Below the pieces are notes generated by a model. The model saw nothing but the letters and a program-made list of their open reading frames with translations. It was not told where the DNA came from and searched no databases. A stretch of DNA of 64,000 nt from Tamlana sp. I1 (GTDB lineage: Bacteria > Bacteroidota > Bacteroidia > Flavobacteriales > Flavobacteriaceae): positions 62,001-126,000 of the forward strand of contig NZ_JACLAF010000012.1 of NCBI RefSeq assembly GCF_015355625.1, given 5' to 3'. The translations under genes were made by a program, and so were the position numbers. Below, piece after piece: positions 54,057 to 63,157 of the stretch. The stretch's first letter is position 1, and the number at the start of each line of letters is the position of its first letter.

Positions 54057-56219
54057 TTATTTCACTAAATTAACTTCAACACGTCTGTTGTTTCTTCTAC
54101 CTTCAGCTGTAGAGTTATCATCAATCGGACTTGATTCTCCGTAACCAGTAGCTTTTAATCGGCTAGCACCTACCCCATTTTCAATAAGGTAATTCATTAC
54201 TGTACTAGCGCGCTCTTCAGATAATCTTAGGTTTAAAGCATCGCTACCAGAACTATCAGTATGGCCATCAATGTTAAACTTAGCGTTAGGATATTCGTTT
54301 AAAATACCAACAATATTATCTAAAACCTCTTTAGATTCTGGTCTAAGAGTAGATTTTCCGTTGTGAAATAAGATTGTTTTTGCGTAAGCACTTAAAGTTT
54401 TTAATACCGCTTCTGTAACTGCAGGACAACCATTATTTTCAACAGTTCCTGGTACATCAACACAATTATCATCTTTATCTGCTACTCCATCGCCATCAGT
54501 ATCTTTCCAAGGGCAACCGTTATTTTCAATTGGGCCAGGAACATCTGGACATTGGTCAACATTATCAAAAACAGTATCGCCATCAGAATCCGCATAAGGA
54601 CAACCATCATTCTCTAGAGAACCTGCTATATTAGGACATTTATCAACATTATCTAAAACACCATCGCCATCGTTATCTCCCCAAGGACACCCTTTATTTT
54701 CCTGTGGACCAGCTTCTTTAGGGCATTCATCAACATTATCTAAAAGACCATCACCATCGGTATCTTCCCAAGGACAACCATTGTTTTCAATTGGACCTGG
54801 CACTTTAGGACAAGCGTCTAATTTATCAATTACACCATCTTCATCTCTATCTTTTTCTCTACCTTGATAAATAGGAATTTTAATACCAGCATAAACATCA
54901 GCAGCTTTGCTATTATCACTTACTAAAGCAGATAACACAGACCCTGAACCAAGATATAGTGGCCCGAATCTAAGTCCTGCTCCCGCTTGAAAACCACTGT
55001 ATTGTACAATACCCATTGGCAAGTAGAAACTAAATATTTTGCTTTCAAAACGCGGTGTTAAAGAAACGGTATTAGCAATACGGCTTGCTCCTAACTTGTT
55101 TTTTGAAATTAAAGATAAATCGGTGTTTAAGTTTACATATAAACGTCTTGTAAAACTCCAGTCTGCAGTAAAATGTAATGCCGTTGGCAAAGTTGCTTTA
55201 AAACCTTTTGTAGAACTTTTTAAGGTATAAAAAGTATTTAAAAAGTCTTCAAGGTTATCGGCGTTATCAAAATCATCTTCTGTAAATGAGTTGTTAACTT
55301 CATAAACTTCTTCTGTGCCATCTTTATAGTTAATACGACCAATATCGGTAATAGAAAGTCCTAATTTAAGCTTGTACTTATTTTGGTCTTTAAGCGAATA
55401 GGTCGACCCGTCTGCAGCAGTTCTTCTATAATCTGGATAATTGGTACGCCATTCGTAAACAAAACCTAAATCGAAGCCTACACCTGTAGCTTTTGGCAAT
55501 TCATACTCGTAACCATCCTCATCAAAAGAAGTATCGAAACTCGCATAGGTTAATTCACCTGTAGTATCAAAACTACCATTATCAGGTCCACCGCCATCAG
55601 CATCATAGTCTACCGTTAAGTTATTACCAGATATGTGAGCACTTCCACCACCTTGTAAATATTTCACGGTTAAACCTCCTTTTAAAAACTTGGTTCTATC
55701 ATTTAAAATAACGCGAGCGTAAGTCACACCAAGTTCTGCCCAGCCATTTCCAGCTGTTTTAAGGTTACCTCCATCAAAATAAAAATCGTCGGTATCATCA
55801 TTTTCAAGATCATCTACAATTTCACCATTAATATCATGAATATTAACAAAAGAACGTGCTCTTGTAAAAACAGCTATCGAACTATTACTGTTTATATTAA
55901 ACATGAACGAAGGCCCCATAACATCAATATTAATAATACCGTTATTATTATTTGTTGGGTAGGTATTAGCCATTGAGTCGAAATCGTAACCCGATTTAGT
56001 GACGTCTAAAATGTTAACACCAGCATAATCATTTCCTCCAAAAGCACTTACGCCAATAAGATTAATGTCTGCTCTAAATCGTGAATCTACAATATTAGCG
56101 GGGTTTATAACCACACTATTTACACCACTGTAATTGTCTGTAAGAAATCCTTGAAATGCTTGCCCTTGCAGCCACATAGGAGAAATTACAACCAATAATA
56201 ATAAAATAATTTTCTTCAT
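54057..56219 (-). CDS. Outer membrane protein with DUF5723-like barrel, thrombospondin type 3 repeats and OmpA domain
   Basis: A 720-aa envelope protein. A signal peptide (about 1-20) is followed by a beta-rich region (about 22-450) resembling DUF5723, with NSVVINPANIVDSRF after the first strand. Five calcium-binding thrombospondin type 3 repeats (about 453-605) repeat DxDGDGxxDNxDxCP and NxGCPW. An OmpA peptidoglycan-binding domain (about 610-720) has FNIDGHTDSSGSDALNLRLSEERA and ends EGRRNNRRVEVNLVK. It probably tethers the outer membrane to peptidoglycan. It is monocistronic with a strong terminator. Confidence 0.9.
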   Translation of the reverse strand: MKKIILLLLVVISPMWLQGQAFQGFLTDNYSGVNSVVINPANIVDSRFRADINLIGVSAFGGNDYAGVNILDVTKSGYDFDSMANTYPTNNNNGIINIDVMGPSFMFNINSNSSIAVFTRARSFVNIHDINGEIVDDLENDDTDDFYFDGGNLKTAGNGWAELGVTYARVILNDRTKFLKGGLTVKYLQGGGSAHISGNNLTVDYDADGGGPDNGSFDTTGELTYASFDTSFDEDGYEYELPKATGVGFDLGFVYEWRTNYPDYRRTAADGSTYSLKDQNKYKLKLGLSITDIGRINYKDGTEEVYEVNNSFTEDDFDNADNLEDFLNTFYTLKSSTKGFKATLPTALHFTADWSFTRRLYVNLNTDLSLISKNKLGASRIANTVSLTPRFESKIFSFYLPMGIVQYSGFQAGAGLRFGPLYLGSGSVLSALVSDNSKAADVYAGIKIPIYQGREKDRDEDGVIDKLDACPKVPGPIENNGCPWEDTDGDGLLDNVDECPKEAGPQENKGCPWGDNDGDGVLDNVDKCPNIAGSLENDGCPYADSDGDTVFDNVDQCPDVPGPIENNGCPWKDTDGDGVADKDDNCVDVPGTVENNGCPAVTEAVLKTLSAYAKTILFHNGKSTLRPESKEVLDNIVGILNEYPNAKFNIDGHTDSSGSDALNLRLSEERASTVMNYLIENGVGASRLKATGYGESSPIDDNSTAEGRRNNRRVEVNLVK

Positions 56220-56348
56220 AGAAATTAATTTGATTTGTTTGAAAATTGTTTAGATTTTAATTTTTCGTGGCTAAAATAATACTTTTGTGTTAAAGAAAAC
56301 CTAAAAAAATGCTTTTATAAAGCAACCTTCTATCTAAATGGCAAACCA

Positions 56349-56380
56349 TTTTGGCTTTTCTTTGATATCAGCTAACTTTG
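56349..56380 (+). promoter_or_regulatory. Bacteroidota-type promoter of pduO-like gene
   Basis: TTTTG at 56349-56353, a 19-bp spacer, and TAACTTTG at 56373-56380 give a full -33/-7 pair. The start codon is 49 bp downstream. Confidence 0.7.
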
Positions 56381-56428
56381 AAAACACAAGCGCTGTATAA
56401 AATAAATACAGATAAGGAATACTAAACC

Positions 56429-57001
56429 ATGAAAATATATACAAAAACAGGCGACAAAGGTACTACAGCTTTATTTGGAGGCACACGTGTACCAAAACAC
56501 CATATTAGAATTGAAAGCTACGGTACGGTTGACGAACTAAACTCCTATTTAGGTTTAATTCGCGATCAGGCCATTCATCAAGAGTATAAAGATTTAATCA
56601 TTCATATTCAAGATCGCTTATTTACGCTCGGTGCTATTTTAGCCACCGATCCTGAAAAGGCTGTTTTAAAAAATGGTAAGGATCGTTTAAATATTTCTAA
56701 AATTTCTACTGAAGATATTGAACGCCTAGAGCATGAAATGGACAGTATGAATGAAGCCCTACCGCCCATGACGCATTTTGTTTTACCAGGTGGGCACCAA
56801 ACCGTGTCATTCTGTCACATTGCCCGATGTGTTTGTCGTAGAGCCGAACGACTAGCAACTCAACTCAATGATTTAGAACCGTTTGAAGCCAACGCACTAA
56901 CCTACTTAAACCGCTTATCGGACTACCTTTTTGTGTTGGCACGGAAGTTGACTTATGACTTACGAGCAGATGAAATTAAGTGGATTCCTGAGAAGCATTA
57001 G
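56429..57001 (+). CDS. Cob(I)yrinic acid a,c-diamide adenosyltransferase, PduO type
   Basis: Adenosylates reduced corrinoid using ATP to make the adenosylcobalamin form. The 190-aa protein starts MKIYTKTGDKGTTALFGGTRVPKH, the PduO nucleotide loop, and contains RIESYGTVDELNSYLGLIRD near residue 27 and CRRAERLATQL near 137 (ATP-binding Arg residues). The length fits the family. No other cobalamin genes are nearby. A good promoter precedes it, and a long heptad repeat array follows 8 bp after the stop. Confidence 0.92.
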   Translation: MKIYTKTGDKGTTALFGGTRVPKHHIRIESYGTVDELNSYLGLIRDQAIHQEYKDLIIHIQDRLFTLGAILATDPEKAVLKNGKDRLNISKISTEDIERLEHEMDSMNEALPPMTHFVLPGGHQTVSFCHIARCVCRRAERLATQLNDLEPFEANALTYLNRLSDYLFVLARKLTYDLRADEIKWIPEKH

Positions 57002-57009
57002 TTTTTTTT

Positions 57010-57128
57010 GACGGGAGACCGATGATGGAAGACGGGAGACGGGAAACCGAAGACGGGAGACCGAAGACTAAAGACTAAAGACTAAAGACTAAAGACTAAA
57101 GACTAAAGACTAAAGACTAAAGACTAAA
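57010..57128 (+). repeat. Heptanucleotide tandem array after the pduO-type gene
   Basis: Seventeen 7-bp units in strict register: eight variable ones (such as GACGGGA, GACCGAT, GACCGAA) at 57010-57065, then nine perfect GACTAAA at 57066-57128. It begins 8 bp after the stop. The rest of the 357-bp gap up to 57306 contains nothing I recognise. Confidence 0.93.
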
Positions 57129-57306
57129 TTAAAAAAACGTTCTTATAATTAATGATTAACTAAGTTTAAAACAAAACTTATAAGCCCATTGAGCATTTTT
57201 ATAAGATTTTTAAACTAAAACGTCGCGGATCAGAGGTTAGATACGCTTTTATTTACATTTATTAAAAAATAAAAGTAAAATGACCATGAAATAATTCATT
57301 TTTTTC

Positions 57307-57336
57307 TTGTCTGTTTAAACTAAAAATTTATTTTTG
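57307..57336 (+). promoter_or_regulatory. Bacteroidota-type promoter of the DUF2795 gene
   Basis: TTG at 57307-57309, 19 bp spacer, and TATTTTTG at 57329-57336 make a full -33/-7 pair; the ATG is 22 bp after the box. Confidence 0.75.
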
Positions 57337-57358
57337 CACAAAATTAAACACGTAAGAA

Positions 57359-57580
57359 ATGTATTGGACATTAGAATTAGCATCTTATTTAAGTGATGCA
57401 CCTTGGCCAGCAACAAAGGATGAGCTGATAGATTACGCAATTAGAACAGGAGCGCCTTTAGAAGTTGTAGAAAATTTACAATCTATTGAAGATGAAGGAG
57501 ACTCTTATGATTCAATTGAAGAAATTTGGTCCGATTATCCCACTGATGAAGATTACCTTTGGAATGAGGACGAATATTAA
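57359..57580 (+). CDS. DUF2795 family small acidic protein
   Basis: A 73-aa strongly acidic protein matching DUF2795: LELASYLSDAPWPATKDELIDYAIRTGAPLEVVENLQSIED, then a Asp/Glu/Tyr-rich tail. Its function is unknown; the family is highly conserved in Flavobacteriia. It has its own promoter and a terminator hairpin right after it, so it is an independent and probably well-expressed unit between pduO and secA. Confidence 0.85.
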   Translation: MYWTLELASYLSDAPWPATKDELIDYAIRTGAPLEVVENLQSIEDEGDSYDSIEEIWSDYPTDEDYLWNEDEY

Positions 57581-57601
57581 ATAATATTATAAAGAATAGT
57601 T

Positions 57602-57630
57602 AAAAAGTCTCAATTTGAGGCTTTTTTTTA
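57602..57630 (+). terminator. Intrinsic terminator of the DUF2795 gene
   Basis: AAAAGTCTCA pairs with TGAGGCTTTT (one G-U pair) around a 3-nt loop and runs into a stretch of T on the plus strand. Confidence 0.75.
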
Positions 57631-57651
57631 TCTTAATCTTTAAACATAATG

Positions 57652-57659
57652 TATCTTTG
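57652..57659 (+). promoter_or_regulatory. Putative -7 element of secA
   Basis: TATCTTTG, a full match to TAnnTTTG, lies 89 bp before the secA start codon. No clear -33 TTG is visible. Confidence 0.45.
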
Positions 57660-57748
57660 GTAGCCTTTAAAAAGCATCAAAAAAAGAAAAAATAAAACAT
57701 ATAAGACCATCCTAAACATAGCTAGGATTAACACATAAATTAACTCTC

Positions 57749-60700
57749 ATGAATCTTTTAAATTCTGTATTAAAAGTATTTGTTGGCGACAAATCAAAAC
57801 AAGATGTAAAAGCCATTATGCCACTTGTATCTAAAGTTAAAACTTTCGAAGCTGCTTTAGAAGCTTTATCGCATGATGAATTAAGGGCGAAAACGGCAGA
57901 GTTTAAAGCCAAAATTGCCGAGGCTAATAAAGACATCGATACACAAATTGCAAACTTAACTCAAGAAGCCGAAACTACCGAGGATATCGACCAACGTGAA
58001 GATATTTACCTAGCTATTGATAAGCTTAAAGACGATGCCTATTTAGTTACTGAAGATGTTTTAAACGATATATTACCTGAAGCTTTTGCAGTAGTAAAAG
58101 AAACCGCTAAACGTTTTGTACACAATACATCCATTCAAGTTACAGCCAATGAGTTTGACCGATTAATTTCTGCCGAACACAATTATGTTACTTTAGAAAA
58201 CGATCAAGCCATTTGGGCTAACTCTTGGGATGCCGCTGGAAAAGCCATCACTTGGGACATGATTCATTACGATGTGCAACTTATAGGTGGTATTGCCATG
58301 CACCAAGGTAAAATTGCCGAAATGCAAACTGGTGAAGGTAAAACCTTAGTAGCTACCTTACCTGTTTACTTAAATGCGCTTGCTGGAAAAGGCGTGCACT
58401 TGGTAACTGTAAATGATTATTTAGCAAAACGTGATAGCGCATGGATGGCTCCTATTTTCCAATTCCATGGGTTAAGCGTAGATTGTATTGATTACCACAG
58501 ACCAAATTCTGAAGCTAGAAGAAAGGCCTATAACGCCGATATTACCTACGGAACCAACAACGAGTTTGGTTTCGATTACTTACGTGATAATATGTCTCAC
58601 GCTCCAGAAGATTTAGTACAACGTCCGCACCACTATGCCATTGTCGATGAGGTCGATTCTGTTTTAGTTGATGATGCACGTACACCATTAATTATCTCTG
58701 GACCAATTCCTAAAGGCGATTTTCACGAGTTTAACGAGTTAAAACCTAAGGTTGACGATATTACATCGGTACAACGTAAATATTTAACAGGCGTTTTAGC
58801 CGAAGCCAAAAAGCTTATTAAAGCTGGCGATACTAAAGAAGGTGGTTTTCAACTGCTTCGTGTATATCGCGGTATTCCTAAAAACAAAGCCCTTATTAAG
58901 TTTTTATCTGAAGATGGTGTAAAACAACTGCTTCAAAAAACCGAAAACTTTTACATGCAAGACAACAACCGCGAAATGCCTAAGGTTGATGCCGAATTGT
59001 ACTATGTTATTGAAGAAAAAAACAATCAAGTTGAATTAACCGATAAAGGTGTTGAGTACATTTCTGGAAAAGACAATCCTGACTTTTTCATATTACCTGA
59101 AATAGGTATCGAGATTGCCAAAATTGAAAACCAAGGTTTACCTGCGGAAGAAGAAGCTGTTCTTAAAGAAGAGTTATACAAAGATTTTGGTGTAAAATCA
59201 GAACGTATTCACACATTAAATCAGCTTTTAAAAGCCTACGCTTTATTTGAAAAAGACACCCAATACGTGGTGATGGATAATAAAGTTATGATTGTAGACG
59301 AGCAAACCGGTCGTATTATGGATGGGCGTCGTTATAGCGATGGCTTACACCAAGCGATTGAAGCTAAAGAAAATGTGAAAATTGAAGATGCTACCCAAAC
59401 TTTTGCAACAGTAACACTTCAAAATTACTTTAGAATGTACCGCAAACTTTCGGGTATGACGGGTACTGCGGTTACCGAAGCTGGAGAATTCTGGGAAATC
59501 TATAAATTAGATGTGGTTGAAATTCCAACCAACCGCCCTATTGCTCGTGATGATAGAGAGGATTTAGTTTATAAAACAAAACGTGAAAAATACAACGCTG
59601 TTATCGATGAAGTTACCCAATTATCACAAGCAGGACGCCCTGTATTAATTGGTACAACGTCTGTAGAAATAAGTGAGTTATTAGGAAAAATGCTTAGCAT
59701 CAGACAAATACCTCACAATGTATTAAACGCGAAACAACACAAACGTGAAGCTGATATTGTTGCCGAAGCTGGTAATGCCGGACAGGTAACCATCGCAACA
59801 AATATGGCAGGTCGTGGTACCGATATTAAATTATCTGAAGAAGTTAAAAAAGCAGGTGGTTTAGCCATTGTAGGTACCGAGCGCCACGATTCGCGCCGTG
59901 TAGACAGACAGTTACGTGGTCGTGCTGGTCGTCAAGGAGACCCAGGAAGTTCTCAATTCTACGTATCGCTAGAAGATAACTTAATGCGTTTATTTGGTAG
60001 CGAACGTATCGCTAAAATGATGGATAAAATGGGATTACAAGAAGGTGAAGTGATTCAGCATTCAATGATTTCAAAATCTATCGAACGTGCTCAGAAAAAA
60101 GTTGAAGAAAATAACTTTGGAGTACGTAAGCGATTATTAGAATATGATGATGTGATGAACGCCCAACGTGAGGTAGTTTACAAACGTCGTCACCACGCAT
60201 TACACGGTGAGCGTCTTCGTGTGGATATTGCCAATATGCTTTACGATACTTCGGAAGGGATTTCGGAAACTAATAAAGGAGCAAACGATTTTAAAAATTT
60301 CGAATTTGAATTGATTCGTTATTTCTCTATGAGTTCGCCTATTTCTGAAGCGGAATTCGGTAAACTTTCAGCACAAGATATTACAGCAAAAATATACAAA
60401 GCAGCTTTCGATCATTACAAAGAAAAAATGAATCGTAATGCAGACATCGCTTTCCCTGTAATTAAAAATGTATATGAAACGCAACGCGATAAATTCAAAC
60501 GTATTGTGGTGCCTTTTACAGATGGTATTAAAAGTTTAAATGTTGTTACCGATCTTGAAAAAGCCTACGAAACCAACGGTAAACAATTAATTACCGATTT
60601 TGAAAAGAATATCGCCTTAGCCATTATTGATGATGCTTGGAAAACGCATTTACGTAAAATGGACGAGTTAAAACAATCGGTACAATTGGCAGTGCATGAG

Positions 60701-61105
60701 CAAAAAGATCCTTTATTAATTTATAAGTTTGAAGCTTTTGAATTATTTAAAGCCATGATTGACCAAGTGAATAAAGATGTGATTTCATTCTTATTTAAAG
60801 GTGAATTACCACAAGAAACACAAAATACCATTCACGAAGCTAGAGAAACACGTGCTAAGGAAAAATTACAAACACAAAAAGACGAAATTCCTAATTTAGA
60901 CGAGCGTTCAGCTCAAAATAGAGCTGCAGGAAATACGCAACGTCAGCCAGAAGTTATTGAAACTGTTGTTCGTGATAAACCAAAAATTGGTCGTAACGAT
61001 CGTGTTACTATAAAACACATTATGAATGGTGAAAACAAAACCATGAAATATAAGCAAGCAGAACCTTTATTAGCCAAAGGCGAATGGGTTTTAATTGAAG
61101 ATTAA
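57749..61105 (+). CDS. secA: Preprotein translocase ATPase SecA
   Basis: SecA drives preproteins through SecYEG. The 1118-aa protein has Walker A EMQTGEGKTLVATLP near residue 195, DEAD-type VDEVDSVLVDDARTPLI near 298, and the second helicase domain with TNMAGRGTDIKL, RQLRGRAGRQGDPGSSQFYVSLED. It is longer than E. coli SecA (901), with extra residues in the N-terminal and preprotein-binding regions, as is usual for Bacteroidota. The C-terminal zinc module CPCGSGKKYKxCH is absent: after IGRNDR the sequence reads VTIKHIMNGENK. SecB binding through zinc is therefore not expected. Confidence 0.97.
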   Translation: MNLLNSVLKVFVGDKSKQDVKAIMPLVSKVKTFEAALEALSHDELRAKTAEFKAKIAEANKDIDTQIANLTQEAETTEDIDQREDIYLAIDKLKDDAYLVTEDVLNDILPEAFAVVKETAKRFVHNTSIQVTANEFDRLISAEHNYVTLENDQAIWANSWDAAGKAITWDMIHYDVQLIGGIAMHQGKIAEMQTGEGKTLVATLPVYLNALAGKGVHLVTVNDYLAKRDSAWMAPIFQFHGLSVDCIDYHRPNSEARRKAYNADITYGTNNEFGFDYLRDNMSHAPEDLVQRPHHYAIVDEVDSVLVDDARTPLIISGPIPKGDFHEFNELKPKVDDITSVQRKYLTGVLAEAKKLIKAGDTKEGGFQLLRVYRGIPKNKALIKFLSEDGVKQLLQKTENFYMQDNNREMPKVDAELYYVIEEKNNQVELTDKGVEYISGKDNPDFFILPEIGIEIAKIENQGLPAEEEAVLKEELYKDFGVKSERIHTLNQLLKAYALFEKDTQYVVMDNKVMIVDEQTGRIMDGRRYSDGLHQAIEAKENVKIEDATQTFATVTLQNYFRMYRKLSGMTGTAVTEAGEFWEIYKLDVVEIPTNRPIARDDREDLVYKTKREKYNAVIDEVTQLSQAGRPVLIGTTSVEISELLGKMLSIRQIPHNVLNAKQHKREADIVAEAGNAGQVTIATNMAGRGTDIKLSEEVKKAGGLAIVGTERHDSRRVDRQLRGRAGRQGDPGSSQFYVSLEDNLMRLFGSERIAKMMDKMGLQEGEVIQHSMISKSIERAQKKVEENNFGVRKRLLEYDDVMNAQREVVYKRRHHALHGERLRVDIANMLYDTSEGISETNKGANDFKNFEFELIRYFSMSSPISEAEFGKLSAQDITAKIYKAAFDHYKEKMNRNADIAFPVIKNVYETQRDKFKRIVVPFTDGIKSLNVVTDLEKAYETNGKQLITDFEKNIALAIIDDAWKTHLRKMDELKQSVQLAVHEQKDPLLIYKFEAFELFKAMIDQVNKDVISFLFKGELPQETQNTIHEARETRAKEKLQTQKDEIPNLDERSAQNRAAGNTQRQPEVIETVVRDKPKIGRNDRVTIKHIMNGENKTMKYKQAEPLLAKGEWVLIED

Positions 61106-61152
61106 TTCCTGCGAACGCAGCAATCTTATAAATAAAGATTTCAAATCAAATC

Positions 61153-61186
61153 AAAATCCCGATAAGAAAATTATCGGGATTTTTTT
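61153..61186 (+). terminator. Intrinsic terminator of secA
   Basis: AAAATCCCGATAA pairs with TTATCGGGATTTT around a 5-nt loop, followed by T-rich sequence; it lies 48 bp after the secA stop. Confidence 0.85.
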
Positions 61187-61256
61187 ATTTAAGCATGAAG
61201 CTAATACATTTTCATATGGCTTGCTAGCTAAGACTTAATAAACTTAAGCTATGATT

Positions 61257-61472
61257 TTAATCTGTAATAGAGATTTCTGTTTTCTTTTTCCCGTCTTTAG
61301 AAGAATATTCAACACCATCACTACTAATATTTAGCGATGTTCCGTCGGATTCTTTAGTTTTAGGCGCTTCAACTTTTTTTTCAATAACAACAGTTTCTTT
61401 CTCCTTCTTTTCACCACAACTAACTAACCCAAAAATGGTAATACTTGTAAGTAATATAAGTGCTTTTTTCAT
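61257..61472 (-). CDS. Small lipoprotein of unknown function
   Basis: A 71-aa lipoprotein precursor: MKKALILLTSITIFGLVSCGEKK has a typical signal with lipobox LVSC, and the mature protein is a Lys/Glu-rich segment followed by SLNISSDGVEYSSKDGKKKTEISI. I do not recognise a family. I choose the ATG at 61472 because the longer start adds 14 residues (MIVTCTYNNLKTIK) before a ready-made signal peptide. It has no clear operon partner. Confidence 0.75.
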   Translation of the reverse strand: MKKALILLTSITIFGLVSCGEKKEKETVVIEKKVEAPKTKESDGTSLNISSDGVEYSSKDGKKKTEISITD

Positions 61473-61644
61473 CTTAATTGTTTTTAAATTATTATAAGTG
61501 CAAGTTACAATCATACCAAAGTATTTACATTACATGAGTTTGTCTATATGTTATAAGATTACCATGTGGTTAGAGAAAACAAGTTATTAATTTGGCTTTT
61601 ATAAAAATTCAAGAAACTACTTCAAATTAAAAACGCTATAACAC

Positions 61645-61679
61645 AAAAAATCCCGACAGCTATTAACTACCGGGATTTA
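61645..61679 (-). terminator. Putative terminator of the PliG-like gene
   Basis: AAATCCCGG facing CGGGATTT-type arms (8 bp) with an 11-nt loop and a T run on the minus strand, 48 bp beyond the stop of the gene at 61727. Confidence 0.65.
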
Positions 61680-61726
61680 AATAAAATTTATTAATTTCTA
61701 AATCAAAAACGCACCAATTAAAGTGA

Positions 61727-62191
61727 CTAGTCTTCAGAACTTACGTTTACTTCTAACTTAAAATTTGCTTTTTCATTACGTCTTGCTGCGCTACGCATTA
61801 AATAAACACGAATGGTATAATCACCACTTTTTGCTAATTCACCTTCAAACATGTTCTCGTCCATAGAGCTGTTATATATAGCAACATACTCTTCCCCTGG
61901 CTCCATAATATTAAAATAATTTGCCGTATTATCGGTTACCATACTCACATTCATAAATTGGCCTTTACGCACATTGATTTTATAATCGACAATATGTTCA
62001 CCTTTAATACTTGATTCTATAAAGGTACCTGTTGTTCCTTTTTCAAAATGAACCTGCTCGGTTTTAATAGAAGCAGATTGCGCGTGTAAACTAGAAAACG
62101 CGAATAAAACAGCTAAAATACTAAAGCTTAATTTTTTTAATAAGGGTGCTTTAAAAGTGCTATTACTGTTTAATGGATTAAAATTTTTCAT
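61727..62191 (-). CDS. Secreted PliG-like (g-type lysozyme inhibitor-like) protein
   Basis: A 154-aa secreted protein with an extended signal peptide (hydrophobic core LSFSILAVLFAFSSLHAQ near residues 21-38). The mature part has VHFEKGTTGTFIESSIKG, GQFMNVSM, YFNIMEPGEEYVA and GDYTIRVYLMRSAARRNEKANFKLEV. This resembles the conserved end of the E. coli periplasmic g-type lysozyme inhibitor PliG. The call rests on this motif similarity only, so a different cell-surface role is possible. The lysozyme-inhibitor loop itself was not checked. It is monocistronic with a hairpin after it. Confidence 0.5.
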   Translation of the reverse strand: MKNFNPLNSNSTFKAPLLKKLSFSILAVLFAFSSLHAQSASIKTEQVHFEKGTTGTFIESSIKGEHIVDYKINVRKGQFMNVSMVTDNTANYFNIMEPGEEYVAIYNSSMDENMFEGELAKSGDYTIRVYLMRSAARRNEKANFKLEVNVSSED

Positions 62192-62275
62192 AAGTTTTTA
62201 AATTAATGTTTTTATTAAATGTACGAAAAAAACAAGAACATAGATTAAACTTAAAAATAATTTAGTTGAAGAAAG

Positions 62276-62953
62276 CTAGGATTCCAAATTTAACAACCGT
62301 TCTGGATTCGGACAATTTTCAGAATAAAAATCTAAATCCTTTTTACTACAAACACCTGGATAATCACCTTTATAATCTTGAATATTTTTTATGATTTGAA
62401 AATGCAAATGCGGTGGATAATCCCCGTTGACTGAAGCATCACCAAGACTTCCTATTTTATCACCTTGATTAAAAGGTTGATCTACTTCTATGCTGTTAAT
62501 GGACGCCAAACTTAAATGGCCGTAAAGTGTATAAAATACATGGCCTCCTACCTCATGCTGTAATATAATAGTTGGGCCATAATCGCCAAAATTCATATTG
62601 TTATTAAAACTATGAACCTTACCCGTAATAGGTGTTAAAACGGGTGTGCTCTCAGGACACCAAAAGTCCACACCCAAATGTATATTTCGTGCATCGCGGT
62701 TTTCCTCTAAAAAATAAGAACTGCGTTTATAAATATTGCGTACTTCCAAATAACCTCCATAAGCTACTTCGGCCTCATGATTGGCAAGAAAGTTATCGAT
62801 ATAAGCACTAAATTGCTCAACAGAATTCAAATTGACTTTTGAAAAGGCACTATTAGTAACCGATAAATCTATAGGCACATATTTAGAAGCTTCAAAAAGT
62901 TTTATAGGCTGCTCTAGGCGTTTAATAATATCTTCTATAACATTTACATCCAT
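62276..62953 (-). CDS. M23/LytM-fold metallopeptidase domain protein, no signal peptide
   Basis: A 225-aa protein with a LytM (M23) domain: HLGVDFWCPESTPVLTPITGKV near residue 89 (His and Asp zinc ligands), YTLYGHLSLASI near 145, and PPHLHFQII near 183 (HxH). The sequence resembles the M23 domain found in phosphotransferase-M23-aminotransferase fusion proteins more than it does periplasmic endopeptidases. There is no signal peptide, so peptidoglycan cleavage is doubtful. A cytoplasmic or specialised role remains possible. It is divergent from ttcA. Confidence 0.78.
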   Translation of the reverse strand: MDVNVIEDIIKRLEQPIKLFEASKYVPIDLSVTNSAFSKVNLNSVEQFSAYIDNFLANHEAEVAYGGYLEVRNIYKRSSYFLEENRDARNIHLGVDFWCPESTPVLTPITGKVHSFNNNMNFGDYGPTIILQHEVGGHVFYTLYGHLSLASINSIEVDQPFNQGDKIGSLGDASVNGDYPPHLHFQIIKNIQDYKGDYPGVCSKKDLDFYSENCPNPERLLNLES

Positions 62954-63145
62954 GATAACACAAGTTGTTTTAGCATTTATAATTTAAGCGAAGTTTTGTA
63001 AAATTAAGCAAAGCAAAATACTGCATTTCACATTGAAATCATAAGTTAACAACATAAATCAAAGCACTAGGTTAAGATGATGCTGACATCATATTTTACT
63101 GAAAATTAGTTGTTATTTATAATTCCAGAATATGACATAAAGTAA

Positions 63146-63153
63146 TACTTTTG
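63146..63153 (+). promoter_or_regulatory. Putative -7 element close to the ttcA start
   Basis: TACTTTTG fits TAnnTTTG and ends only 4 bp before the ATG at 63158. If it is real, the transcript is leaderless or starts at the ATG at 63167. Confidence 0.35.
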
Positions 63154-63157
63154 CAAG

